Shown: piece by piece, positions 13,795 through 25,587 of the stretch
Layout of the letters: each line of letters starts with the position of its first letter
Position numbering within the stretch: position 1 is the stretch's first letter
Source of the DNA: Flectonema sp. DT1601
Lineage: Eukaryota > Euglenozoa > Diplonemea > Diplonemida > Diplonemidae
Direction of reading: 5' to 3'
NCBI GenBank assembly: GCA_964019425.1
Contig: OZ025852.1
Span: 123,501 to 187,500, forward strand
Length of the DNA: 64,000 nucleotides
Made by a program: the position numbers and the translations under genes
Notes under the pieces: generated by a model
The model's database searches: none
Seen by the model: only the letters and a program-made list of their open reading frames with translations
What the model was told of the DNA's origin: nothing

Positions 13795-14512
13795 CGAAAT
13801 GTCCCCGCCAATCGTTGCGGTCGCTAGAGCAATTTTCAGGTAAGTGACGAGTGTTCAAAAATAACTACCAAAAGGTCTCAGTAGAGTATACGTAAGCTTC
13901 CTTCATGTGAATTACTTGACTGAGCTCTTAGAAAGCACAGTCGGCTATGCGACGTAAATCACATGAACATATAATAATAAATATGGGTAGGAAATAATCA
14001 AAAAAACTACTTCACACAAAAAGAGCTCATTGGGACACTGTGTCTCTGATGACAATCAAAAAAAAGAAAAGAAAAAGAAAAGAACGAAAACAAATTCAGC
14101 ACTCCCACCATCGCTGCACTGAGCGATTGAAGGCAAAAATACTGCTAAAAAGGCTACGTGTCATCTTGCTTTGAATAGGATCCGATGTGGAATAATAGTC
14201 AAAACTGCTGCTTTTTTTTTCTTTTTCTTTTTTTTTAAAAGAATCTCCTCGCTCATCGCCTTTAATGGTTTTCTAATGCACCTCTCTCTGGTAATTCCCA
14301 TCCCAGCAGGGTTTTCATACTTGAAAAATGCAGAAATGTTTCCGAGGAAGCAACCACAAGGCTCGAAACAAAGGAGAGCTAATTTATATAAGGATAGTGA
14401 TAGTTTGACAATAGTAGAAAACAGTAATAAACTTCATAATACTAAGATTAGTAATCATATAAGGGGAGAAAACAAAGAAAATTTCACTGGTTTTGAAAAA
14501 AAAAAAAACCGT

Positions 14513-14545
<33 letters not shown>

Positions 14546-16750
14546 CAATGCTAAGTCGAAGAAGGACATGTCAAGCGTCCCTCACAAAACAAAACATTTG
14601 AAGGGGAAAAAAAGATAAACCCAATTACGAGTTTTTTCTGTTTAACTTTTTCTGTTGGTGAACAAAACTTCATTTTTATTTTTATTTTTTTTTATTATTA
14701 TTATTTTGTTGTTGTTGTTGTGCGCAGTAAAAACAATATCTGGTTAACAAAACTCTTTTTTAGTTCCTCAAAGAGAAGACAAGAATCTAACAGGACGACT
14801 AATTAGTTATAAAGACACAATTACGACATCTCTGGCTGTTATCATGGTTGGTCGATAAGGAATAAAGAGATCGAACTCTGACTGACTGCAAGGTGGTTAT
14901 TTTTTTTTTTTTTTTTCGCATTTCTGAGTGGTACAAAAAAAAAAAAAAAAATAGTAATAATAATAACAACAACGGTCGGAGAAGGCAGGATGTAATTATA
15001 AGAAAACACGGGTGTGCGTATATAAAAACATTTCTAGATATTCCTCGACAGCGAGCATATGTTTGCGAAAGGGGTAAAAAAATAATAATAAAAGGTGACA
15101 ACAGAAAGGGAGAAAAATAAATATGTTTTGGATGTTTGTGTTCTCGCGATATAAATTTTTCAAAACATTGCAACACACACAAACGCTTTTTTTTTTTTTT
15201 TTTTTGCAGGCGAATTTAGATAACCTTGCAATGTGGCGTTGCAAATATGAAAACGATTACGACAAAATGAAGAAGAAAATAAATACAACCGAAATAAAAT
15301 GAAAAAACAAAGGAGGAATAGCAAACCGGGTAAAGATTTGAATATCGGTTTATTTATATTTAGCCATAAAAAAAAAAACCAAAAATGAACTAGCTGACTT
15401 CTACGAGCGATGTCCTACTTTTCTCATCCTTCATATGGAAACCACGGAAGTCATTCGGTCTTTCGCTGAAGACCGTCTTATCACTTGCCTCACCTTTGTT
15501 CTCAAATATAAAAATATAAAAAAAAAAGTTCCATTCTGTTGCTGGGTGACATGGACTTTGGCCTCATGCTTTCTCGTTTCTTTATTTTATATTTCCCACA
15601 CAAGCAGTTTTCGGAAGACGTACAAAACCTGGGAGATGAAGAGAATTTGAGTAAGGAAATAAAAAGAGAAACACTTCAAACTAAAAGAAAGAAAAGAATA
15701 CTCTTTTTTGTGGCTGACCTTAGGGACTTCAGAACGTAACACAAAATCAAGAAGCAACTCATAGACTAAACGAGATATAGTTATATAAAAAATGAATGGA
15801 AGAACAGGGACTTTCGACGGGAAAAATTCAAAGACCGACTAAAAAGCAAAAGCCTAGCCTTGAATAATAAAACAACGGGAGAGCAGTCTACTTGTACTTA
15901 TTTTTGTTTTTTTAAAAAGCCTTTCTTCCAAAAGAGGAAAAAAAAAAAAGAAAAAGCAAAAGGCTGAATCGATCAGCTTAACACGTCTAAAGTTAGAGTC
16001 AATTGCAATATAAAATACGAGACCTAGGCACTGAATCCATCAGTTTTGGTTACTTGTAAATCTTGAAATGGATGAAATACTTACAAGTTGATTAGGAAAT
16101 GGAAAAAAAGAGGGAGAAGAAAAGAAAAAAATTGTAGCCATACAATGAGAAAGGTTAAGGCAAATAAAACCACTTATAATTAGGGGAGGAATTTTTTAGC
16201 TTTTTTTTTTTTTTTTTTTTTGATTTTTTTAAAAAATCACAAAACTATAATTAGATTACAAAAACCCAACCTGTATCGGTAAATGCACAATACTCATTCG
16301 AAAGAACTACTATTTGGGCTTTCATAGTAATCCATAAGCCAAAGTACATACGCGTGTGATAACAATTTATAGTGACCCATCACTCACCATTCCAACTGTG
16401 GTTATTGGGTCAGACAAAAGACGACGTCAATAGTAGAGAGAGAAGTTATATTTTAGTGGTGCTGCTGTTGTTGTTGTCGTCGTCGTTGCTGAGATTACGC
16501 AACAGACACACAGCTGACATCCACTGAGGCAAAAATAGGTGCAGTTTTCCAACCACCATAAGAGTCAAACACAGAAGCAAAATAGCTTGAGGAGGGTTCT
16601 CGCGTCCATCTACAAGTCCTTACATCCCCCTTCCTCCCCTAAGACCACAATTATAAAAATAATTTTTAAAAAAAAGAAAATTGGCAAAACTTTCACTTTT
16701 ACTTTATTTTTTTACTCACACTTTTGTTTTTTGTTTGTTGCGCAACTAAA
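11385..16750. other. gene-free AT-rich flank
   Basis: No supported gene in 5.4 kb. Islands of mixed composition near 13560-13650, 14240-14460 and 15390-15740 stand out from the homopolymer background, but they have no continuous frame or recognisable motif. A stem-loop AGCGATC/GATCGCT with a 12-base loop lies at 13616-13641. A 10-C run lies near 11510. Confidence 0.55.
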
Positions 16751-16832
16751 GTACTAAATCCTAATAAAGGAAACAGGTCAGGTCAGTTAACGTTGCAATT
16801 CTCTTTCTACCGAACAATGGGTTTGTAGGTAC
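16751..16832 (-). repeat. dispersed repeat family B, copy 1
   Basis: On the minus strand it reads GTACCTACAAACCC, then ATTGTTCGGTAGAAAGAGAA, and ends TTTCCTTTATTAGGATTTAGTAC. It aligns over about 80 bases with the copy at 61308-61385, and its core aligns with 35088-35130. It is bounded by GTAC at both ends. Class unknown. Confidence 0.75.
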
Positions 16833-17509
16833 AAAAAAAACCAAAAAAAAAAAAAAAGGGAAAGGGAAATAAACCTAATCAGAAACCCAACGTACACGAG
16901 ATAGTGGGGAAATTATTAAAGCCTAAAAGGATTTCGGTTTTGCTGTTAAGGTTTGTTTCCTTTTCTCTGAGTATGGAGAAAAGGAAATTAAAAAAAAATA
17001 AATAAAAATAAAAATAGAAATCATAACAGAAATCAAAATCAAAAAAAAAATGAAATCAACACATAAGATAAACAGACATTCGAGAACTGTTCCAACTTAC
17101 CCTAACTTTTTGAATAAAATAATAAACAAAATTAGTAATAGAGAGTGAAGAAGAAGAAAAAAAAAAAAAAGAAAAAAATGAATTAAACAACAAAGAATTT
17201 GCTCATCCCAACAAAGGAGAAGGGAGCAAGGGTAGATAAAAGAACATCAAAAAAAAAAAAAAAAAAAAAAAAGAGAATCTACAAGTTGTAACAGAAAACG
17301 ACTGCAAACTTAGTAGCAACCTCCTCACTGCTGTAGATCTGTCGATACTTATTCAGCACCGCACACTGCAGCAATAGAGTCACATCCTATCTTTGTTTAA
17401 AACTTTTTTTTTTCTTACCGTTGTTAGCCTTACTGTCGTAACAAAAGAGAAAAGAAGCTCCTCTCCGATAACGCTAACAAATGCCTACTTTTTAATGAAA
17501 TAAATAAAA

Positions 17510-17545
<36 letters not shown>

Positions 17546-18005
17546 CCCGCAAGTAGTACGACACGATATTTTTAGAAGCAACCTTACACCGTAATTATAT
17601 AAAGGTAACTTGAAACTGACTTTAAAAGGAGAAGAACAATTTCACACTAAAGAAACCATATTGTAAAAGTGCGGCTTAAATCTCTTAAAAAAGGAAAGGG
17701 GAGAAACGCTGACACAGGTGATGCCATACCAACGAAAACGAAGCTTCAAAAAAAGAAGGAAAAAAAAGCGACATTAAAAATAGGTGCAAAGACAGAATAT
17801 GGGGAAAAAATAAAGATCTAAAAAGACAAGTCAAAAAAAGAAAACCTAGTACAAACATTTTTTTTTTTTTTTTTTTTCCCCCTCTTCTCTCCTGCCATTC
17901 CATATGCCAACAAGTTTCTCTGAATAACAAAGGACACATGAAGATAGCTTCCCCTCTATCCAGCCGACCATATCCAGGACTAGTTTGCTGACAAAATAAC
18001 AGATT
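16833..18005. other. gene-free AT-rich flank
   Basis: No supported gene. The minus-strand frame at about 17880-18043 has a mixed-composition start but runs into Lys codons. Its beginning is the hairpin repeat described next. Confidence 0.55.
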
Positions 18006-18080
18006 TGGCTGGGATTCAGAATCTCTGTTATAGAATCCCACAAACAGAAAAAAGAAGGGGAAAAAAGGGGGAAAGGGGGG
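18006..18080 (+). repeat. direct repeat with internal hairpin, copy 1
   Basis: Starts TGGCTGGGATTCAGAATCTC and continues through TATAGAATCCCACAAACAGA into a G/A-rich tail. It is repeated almost exactly at 18171-18240. Each copy contains the 8-bp inverted repeat TGGGATTC/GAATCCCA with a 15-base spacer. Confidence 0.85.
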
Positions 18081-18170
18081 TTAACTGTTTGATTTTGTAC
18101 GTAAAATACAAATGTATTGTATCATAAACAACATAACGATAATTTAACATTAGTTCTGAGATACAGTGAC

Positions 18171-18240
18171 TGGCTGGGATTCAGAAGCTCTGTTATAGAA
18201 TCCCACAAACAGAAAAAAAAAGGGGGAAAGGGGGAAAAAA
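18171..18240 (+). repeat. direct repeat with internal hairpin, copy 2
   Basis: Second copy, 165 bases downstream of the first in the same orientation. It differs by one base in the spacer (AAGCTC for AATCTC) and in the length of the A/G tail. This indicates a recent local duplication. Confidence 0.85.
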
Positions 18241-19140
18241 AAAACAGGTGGCAGACTTGTTCGATAATAATAAAAAAGGACGAAAAGCGCCTTATAAAAT
18301 GAAGTAATCCGCGAAGAGTAGTGGTATCCTCATGGATAAAATTCCTGTTTGAGAATTAAGACAAAAAAAAACTTTTTTTTTCGCAAAAAAAAAAAAAAAA
18401 AAAAAAAAATTGGAAATTGGAAAGGTTTGTGTTCTTATTCTGAATTTTTTTTTTTTTTTTTTTGTTTTGTTTTGTTTTTTTACTCAGGGATTCACCCATG
18501 CAAAATAAAACGATCACACACAACAACACGCATCGGTTTGAATTTCAATGTGTGCCCTGGCTTCATAACAAAAAAAAAAAAAAATAATAATAATAATAAT
18601 AATGGAAAGAGGAAAGAAACGTGATGCGGGAAAAATCTACCGCTATCACGCATCAAAGAACGGGGAGAGTGTGGGGCTTAGTGAAGGGGAAAAAAAAAAA
18701 AAAAAAAAAAAGTGAAATGAAATTACTTGTTAATTAATAAGAAAAGGAGAGAAAAAAAAAAAAAGAAGAAAAAGCACATCCGTAGAACGGTGATCTCAAA
18801 GAAGGAAAAGGAGACGAAGTAGCAACATACAGGAGGAAAGGAAAAATTTAAAAAAAAAAAAGTGCATGAGGAAGAAATTATGCGAGAAATTACACTCCCT
18901 CTCTCTTGACAAAGCTTCCACTGCTATGTCTATCAGACATGAGTAGACAGCCTGAGAGTGTGCAAAAGTTTCCCAGCATTCTCCATAATACCTTTTTTTT
19001 TTATTGTAAAACGCAATACAGGAATAATAATAAAGTAAATAAGGAAGCTAGACCATGTTGATCAGGTGCGTATCCTGGTTTGCCGTTGAACCTCAATTAC
19101 GCCACTACAAACAACTACCATAAGTTATGTTTCTTTTTTT

Positions 19141-19172
<32 letters not shown>

Positions 19173-22100
19173 GAAGCACCATACTTAGCCCAACAAAAAA
19201 AAAAAAATAAAATAAAATAAAAAAAGAGGGACCATACCCCTTTTTAAAAAAAAAAGGACCGTTTTATTTTATTTTTCGTTTTTTCTTAAAAAGTAAATAT
19301 CAGGTATGGTGAAACGCAGCGAAAGGAACTGAGAAGAAAAGAAGACTAAAAAGATATTTTAGAACAATTATTTTTTAAAAAAAATTTAAAAAAAAAAAGG
19401 TAAATAATATATCGAAAAAAAATATTTTGAAGAGAGGAAAGAGAATTTAAAAACATTAAAAAAGGAGAATAAAAAAAAAAAGGAGTTTACTAGTCTGTCA
19501 TCTGCACGTCGAATTTTATTTTTAAAAAGAATTTTTCGTTCTTTTGGTTTTATGATTCAAATGTTGCACAGACACAAGTCGCCGATCAAAAACTCGAATC
19601 GGAAATTGGGAACGACAGAAAGAAAACAAAAAAAAAGGGTGGGGGAAAAAAATATGTTGATTTTTTATTTGCTTCTTACCTGATTAATTAACCGTCGTTG
19701 AAAAATACAGTAAAAACAAATATTTTTTAAAAAAAAATTTAAAAAAAATGGCCCAACACAGCTATTTAATATTTTCAATAGGCGCTCTGTGAATGACAAT
19801 AATACAGTTACGAGGGGGGTAGGCCGTACAATACACGGCCAGATCAATTTATTTTTCTTTACTCAAAATTATCAAGCAATGCGCGCTCTATGGTACGCAT
19901 GCAAGAATTTTCCCATATAGTCTTGTGGCCATTCGTTACGAATATAAGGTTAATTGATAAGACTGTGGAATAAAAGAAAGAGAAGAAAAAAAAACAAAAA
20001 AAAAAAAAAAAGGAAAGAACAGAACAGAACCCCCCTTTTTTTTTTTTTTGGAAGAATCGCGCAGCAAGAACAACAATTATCAACAGGTGTTCGTCGAGGA
20101 AACGTTTTTCCCCCGTGATGTCCATCCCCATGATGCTGAGTAGTTTTGACTTGTTGCTGTCGCATTGCTTAAGAATAAGACTGCCACTGAAAATTTTGTT
20201 TTGCAAGGGAGCAAAACAAAAACATAAAATAAAAAGATTTTCAAAAATCAGCAGTTCTTCCAATAAAAAAAAAGAAAGATAAGAAGGAGGAAAGGCATAC
20301 GCTCATCTAAAAAGACTTTCAATGCGCACACAGGACACAACAAAACGCGAGTAAGAAAACAAAAATCGTCTTCTTGGTATCTTTTTTTTATCAACGAGTG
20401 ACCTCAAAAAAGAGAATAAGTCACACTGGAGGGGAGATAAAAAGGAATTCCATTCGATCATGTGTTCATGTCCTTTTTTTTTATTACTTTTTTTTTAAAT
20501 TTACTGTTTACCGGAGATCCCTAACAGTACGAGCAAAAGGAAAACGTCGAGACATAGGCTTACGGATGGGGAGGAAAAAAATGCCTTTCGTTTCCAACGA
20601 GACTTTCGACAGGCATGGCCCAGGCAACGGGCTGCAATATGGGAACGGGAAGCAAAATGTGAGGAAGGGACAGAAAGAATGCCGTTTTTTTTTATTTATT
20701 TTTTTTGAAAAAAAGAAAAGAAAAAGAAGAAGATAACTGGAAATTTACGGTAAATGCACACCCACTACGTTCGGTTTTTTTTTTTTTCCCTTTTTTTTTT
20801 TTTTTTTTTTTTTTTTTCCTTCTCTCTTTTTTTTTTCTTTGTTTTTTTTTCTTTTTTTTTCTTCTCTTTTCAATAAGGGAACAGCTAGACCTCCACCATC
20901 TACTGCCAAGAGCAACAATTGCAAAGGAAAAGGAGAAACAAAAAAGAAATAAAAAATATACACGGTTTGTAAAATTAAGAAAAAAGAGGGTCGGGGGGGA
21001 AAAAAAAAAGAAAAAGAAAAAAAAATAGCCTAACCGAACGTAAGAATAGTCGCTTTCATACAACAGCATATATATATTTCTGTTAGGGTACGGGGAAGAG
21101 ATCAAAAAAAAAAAAAAGAAAAAGAAAAAGGAATGACGGGGCGCGTTCAGAAGCTTTTTTTTTTTTTTTTTTTCCCCTCCGTTTCCTTTAGGTATCTAAC
21201 AGACACATTCACCCAATATAATATTATAAATAAGAATAAATATATAAAAAAAAAAAAAAACAGTTGTCAAACATTAAGCCTGAACCCATAAATACTCAAA
21301 TTGTTTCGTTTTTGTTTGTTTTTGTGTCACGAAAAGTACTCAAAAAAAAAAAAAAAAAAAAAAGAGTTCTGCATCGTCTTTTCTGACCCTACACATGTTA
21401 GGGCAAAAGAAAGCAAAAAAAAAAAAAAAAAAAATCGATGACAACAACAAGTTAGGTGTGATACAAGAAAAGGGAAAACCTATCTCAAGAAACGAATATA
21501 TGACAGGTAGAGGCTACGGGAGGGTACGAATTCAACAAAAAAAAAAAAAAAATAGGGTTTAAAAAAGATTGCTTTGTACAGACCTATAAAAAAATAATTA
21601 TAAAAAAAAAAAAAAATTGCGAAATTTCACGAAAATAACTAACTGGGAGCTGGAACCAGGTCCACACATCCACCGAAAGGACCGATCCAGCAACATAGCA
21701 GAATGGGTTTTGTCTTCAGTATTGAAGTTATGTGTTCTTTTTTTTCTTCGTTCTTAAAACCCTTCTAATTATTTATTTATTAGTATTAGTATTAGTATTA
21801 TGTTTTTTTTTTTTTTTTTTTCCCCCACACTTTTGAAGGCGTAGTGAAAGAATGGAAAAAAAAAAAAGGGTGAAGGGAGCAAAAAAAAAAGTAAAATAAA
21901 AATCCAACAAACAGGTCGAAAGATTTCACGAAACGCGGCAGCAGATAAAAGCCGACCAACGTACTAGAACTAATGTTGTATTAATTTACATTATATAAAA
22001 TTGTTTTTTTTTTTTTCAATGTTTTTCTTTCTTAGTCATTCTCGTTGCTAAAAAAGATGGCAACCCACGTGCCTGTAGCAGCGGTTCCGTTTTTTTCTTT

Positions 22101-22351
22101 TTTTTTTTTTTTTTTTTTTTTTGTTCTGGTAGTATGTAGCATTTCATTTCTCTTTTTACATTCTGTTTATTCGTCTGTTTGTTTTTTTTTTTTTCGTTTT
22201 TCTTCTTTCGTTCTAAGTTTTATGCATCATCATCATAATTTTTTTGACAGGAGCACGAAATCGTCGGCAATGTTGTCATTTGATTGCAATGTTATTATCT
22301 AAACATAATTTTTTTTCTCTCTTTTTTTTTTTTTTTTTTTTTTTAAAGGTG

Positions 22352-22386
<35 letters not shown>

Positions 22387-22604
22387 GTAGCTCATGTATA
22401 TTCAGCTACCATATCTGAAAGTTCGCATCAAGTTTATCTAATTAGGTTTTAACCGGATAAACTGACATGATTTTTTTTTTGTTTTTTGTTTTTTTTTTTA
22501 AAATCTTTTTTAATTCTTAAATCAAATAAGAGGGTGTTGGAAAAAATGTTTTCAAGAACCAATACCAAACAAATCCCCTTTTATGTTTAGAAAAACAATA
22601 AGAC
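18241..22604. other. gene-free AT-rich flank
   Basis: No supported gene. Long homopolymers and A/G-rich or T/C-rich stretches predominate, for example near 20770-20870. If the cyclin gene at 22605 has a further 3' exon it would lie at the right-hand end of this region, but none could be identified. Confidence 0.5.
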
Positions 22605-23258
22605 TTAAGCTCTTACCTGAACCACTTGATACGCTGGTAACGACGTAGCGACACATTGTTGAACGTTTTGTTGAGGAATACGTTGAACGACAATATTGCG
22701 AGGTTGTTGTGGCTGTTGAATGTGTTGTTGCTGTGAAACTAATTTTGCTTCACAATTTACGAAGAACAAACTGTATCTCTCAAAATCATCTTTTGAGATA
22801 AAAACTTCGAAATCACAGTCGATTAAAAACGCTTTTTCAATTCTTGAAATTTCCATCAGAGAAACACCACCAATCTGAGCATAGTAAGAGTTCTTGTACG
22901 GAGTGTCAAGCATAAGTTTCTCAGCTGTGATGAGCGCTCCAAGAGTAATCCTGTGCATGTTGAAACACGTTAAAGTAATTTGAGACTTTCTAAGGAACCT
23001 GTCAATCAACAAAGCGGCGGCAATCAACACATCGCTGTTCCTTGAAGTGTAAGTGACCCATCTTACAAGATAACCGGTCATTTCAATATCAACTGGTACC
23101 TTAGAGTCATACAACGTTGGAACATGAGACTGCGCTACTGCTACCTGTACCTTTGCAACTTCGATACAAATTCCGTCAATCAAATTTTTTAAAACCTGTG
23201 CTCTTGCTTTTACAACCTGAGGGTTAGCAGTGTACTCATTTAGGGATACAACAGTCAT
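22605..23258 (-). CDS. PHO80-type cyclin (CYC2/CYC7-like)
   Basis: A 217-residue protein with a cyclin box at about residues 45-155. The box includes the run DVLIAAALLIDRFL, then ITLTCFNMHRITLGALITAE, and a final helix region ending in DFERYSLF. This layout matches PHO80-type (cyclin_N family) cyclins, which bind and activate cyclin-dependent kinases in cell-cycle or phosphate signalling. After the box comes a Gln-rich tail (about 170-210). The ATG at 23258 sits just after AACCAGCAGT, a possible splice acceptor. The frame ends in a short GTAAGAGCTTAA, so the true last exon might end at CAG (22614), with this tail being intron read-through. It is the last gene of the minus-strand array. Fold assignment is fairly sure, subfamily less so. 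Confidence 0.75.
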   Translation of the reverse strand: MTVVSLNEYTANPQVVKARAQVLKNLIDGICIEVAKVQVAVAQSHVPTLYDSKVPVDIEMTGYLVRWVTYTSRNSDVLIAAALLIDRFLRKSQITLTCFNMHRITLGALITAEKLMLDTPYKNSYYAQIGGVSLMEISRIEKAFLIDCDFEVFISKDDFERYSLFFVNCEAKLVSQQQHIQQPQQPRNIVVQRIPQQNVQQCVATSLPAYQVVQVRA

Positions 23259-23830
23259 ACTGCTGGTTGTTGTTGTTGTTGTTTTTTAAAGGAGATTAAA
23301 TATGTCCTGGAGATGAGTTTAGAATGAATTCATTAAATACTATTTGACAATAACAAAACTGAAGAAGTACACAAACTACCAAACTGACGTCATGTGTTAC
23401 GTGAACCTGTTAATCAAAAATTATGAGAAGAAGGATCGAACTCTGAAGTTCTGGAAAAAAAATAATTTTTCAGGCAAAAAAGGAAAGGGGGAAGAGAAAA
23501 AGCACAACCTCTCTTTTTTTTTTTTGTTTTTTTTTGTCTTTGAATAGGAAGAAAAAAAAAATAAAAAGAAAAGAAAAGAAAGATAGATGGGCAAAAACAA
23601 CAATTGATACACTCAACAACCAGAGAAGGCGAAAGCCCACCAGGAAAAAATGTGTCATTTTTTTTTTTTTTTTTTTTGTATTTCCAATTGTTTTTTTTCA
23701 AGAAAGAGAGGGAGAGAGAGACCAAGGCAGCTATACATCTCTGTGAAGAGTATATTCATCAGGTGCGTGTAAATGAAACGCGAGGAGGGGGGTAACTTGA
23801 GTGTGGGGAAGAATACTACTACAAAAATAA
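23259..23830. other. intergenic spacer, AT-rich
   Basis: Spacer between the cyclin and the element fragment. It holds poly(A)/poly(T) tracts and A/G-rich strings. No gene seen. Confidence 0.6.
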
Positions 23831-24135
23831 GATGAATAATGGACTACTTCGTTGCTGGACAGCAACTCTGGACCGACACCTCGTAGACGTAGCAGTCAGG
23901 TAATGATATACAGAACGCTACTGGTTACGAATGGAATATTATTCCTGTGAGAGCTGAATGTCTCTTCACGAGGGAACACAATAAAAGAAGAAAGGAAGTG
24001 ACAGCAATAGCAAGGGATCTGTCTATCCAACAGACCCAGAGAACAAATCTTCCAGTGACGGCATACAAGAGAAGGAATTTCAAGATGGCAAGGAAAACAC
24101 AACAAGACCAACAGTGTAAACTGGGGACCGACAAA
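23831..24135 (+). mobile_element. possible decayed element fragment
   Basis: A 300-bp stretch of mixed composition, unusual for a spacer. On the plus strand it holds two consecutive open pieces: about 23 codons starting ATG at about 23831 (including WTATLDRHLVDVAVR), then in another frame about 70 codons of basic, Thr/Gln-rich sequence (including NKRRKEVTAIARDLSIQQ) that starts at about 23910 and runs into the A tract past 24135. They are separated by a stop and a frame change. The strand is opposite to the surrounding genes. It could be the remains of a transposon ORF or a spurious open region. No motif identifies a family. Confidence 0.25.
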
Positions 24136-24563
24136 AAAAAAATTTTTTTTCCTTCACTCTTTTCCACTGGCAATAGTTATTAGAGAGAAGGATCAAGAAA
24201 GGGCCGAAAGACTTTGTGTTTTCTATTTTTTTTTTCTTCGTTTCCCTTCCCTTCCCGGTTCCTTAACTTTCGTGAGTATTTTTAACAAAAAAAAAAAAAA
24301 AAATCATCCCAATATCCTTCAACCAGAGAGCAGCAAATCCGGTGGTAGAAACAAAAACAACAAACACCGCCAGCACATAATTTCGTGTGGCTTTTTTTTT
24401 TTTTTTTTTTTTTTTTTTTTGTTGACTCTCTCCATTGGAGAATGAAAAAAAAAACCGTCACAATGAGAGGTAACAATTGTAATAATAATAATAAAAATAC
24501 CAGGCAAAACAAAAATAATTGAAAAACTGGATAAAAAATAACATCGTCGTATTCTTTTATATA
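24136..24563. other. intergenic spacer, AT-rich
   Basis: Spacer downstream of CFAP96, with a run of about 30 T around 24391-24420 and an AAT repeat near 24480. No gene seen. Confidence 0.6.
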
Positions 24564-25418
24564 CTACGGTCCTGTATAAACAGTGCGTGTTGGAGTTGAC
24601 TTTACCCCGCTGATTGGCTTCCACACAACTGATGGAAGTTGTTTTGCCGGTTCCCTCCTCCTCATTTCATAAGGATCTTCTTTGTATTGAGGAAATGATG
24701 TTAGAGTGCAATTATATCCTTTTTTTGGAGGATTACCTGGTTTCCAGGGTTGTAAAGGACGCTTCTCAATCAACGATGGCAACCTTTTACATGGTAGGGG
24801 TCTATCAATACTGTACACTTTACTTACACCAGAGTTTGATGAATCAAAACAAGAAGAAGGTTTACAGCTTGCTTTAAATGGTGGTCCTACACAGCCTTTG
24901 TTTGAATCGCGTGCATCGACACCAGGGTGATTGTCTCTGAATGGGTTGCTTATGTAACGAGAACCGTCTCCTAAGGTGGTACCAGGATAGCCATATGTTC
25001 CTTTCCTTCCTGGTGTCGTTAGGAAATTTTTAGGAACTGGTTTAGTGCTTCGCTCCATGATCTCACCCTTCTTCAAAACGTTATATTCCGTTTCGTGAGT
25101 GTACGGCTTCTCAGCAAACGTCCCGTAGTAGTTTCCTGGACCAGTACTTTTCTTTCCCGGACTGCTAAATTTAAAAACATCATTTCCCCTTCTCGCATTC
25201 GCATTTCTCTCTTTCTCTGCTTTACGTTCCCTAAGACCAGGGTCAACATATTTATCTCCTTCATGCAGGGATCTTATTTCACCCGAAAAAGTACCACCAC
25301 CTGGTCCAGTGTACATACCCTTTCCTTTAAATCGGTCGCTCTTTGTGTCTTTTGGTGGTTCATACTCGTTACCGATGGTAATGTAACTTGGCTGTTGGAA
25401 CAATCCCAATGACGACAT
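24564..25418 (-). CDS. CFAP96: CFAP96 (C4orf47-type) ciliary protein
   Basis: A single-exon, 284-residue protein of the CFAP96/C4orf47 family, which is conserved in flagellated eukaryotes and linked to centrosomes and axonemal microtubules. The N-terminus reads MSSLGLFQQPSYITIGNEYE, followed by KGKGMYTGPGGG and a GPGNYYGTF motif (about 95-103). These Pro-Gly-rich motifs resemble the repeats of microtubule-associated SHIPPO-type proteins. The C-terminus contains KRLPSLIEKRPLQPWKPG and PYEMRRREP and stops at TAG. The start is supported by the conserved N-terminus. The next gene upstream ends only 170 bases away. Between this ATG and a T/C-rich tract there is no close AG, so its acceptor is further upstream or absent. 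Family assignment rests on recognised motif order. Confidence 0.85.
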   Translation of the reverse strand: MSSLGLFQQPSYITIGNEYEPPKDTKSDRFKGKGMYTGPGGGTFSGEIRSLHEGDKYVDPGLRERKAEKERNANARRGNDVFKFSSPGKKSTGPGNYYGTFAEKPYTHETEYNVLKKGEIMERSTKPVPKNFLTTPGRKGTYGYPGTTLGDGSRYISNPFRDNHPGVDARDSNKGCVGPPFKASCKPSSCFDSSNSGVSKVYSIDRPLPCKRLPSLIEKRPLQPWKPGNPPKKGYNCTLTSFPQYKEDPYEMRRREPAKQLPSVVWKPISGVKSTPTRTVYTGP

Positions 25419-25587
25419 GGTTTATGACAGAAGAGCAGGTGGACAAAAGAAGAGGGGAAAAAAAAAAAAGGAACAGAAAAATCTATTTAAAAAAAACTGT
25501 TTTGATTGAATTAATGGTAAGTAAGTTTTCTAAGAAAGTGTTACAAAAGTTAAATAAGAATCCCATGTGGGAATCGAATGACCTATT

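Noticed and set aside
20692..21105. 137-codon minus-strand and 107-codon plus-strand open frames
   Set aside because: Almost entirely Lys/Phe from A/G-rich and T/C-rich tracts.
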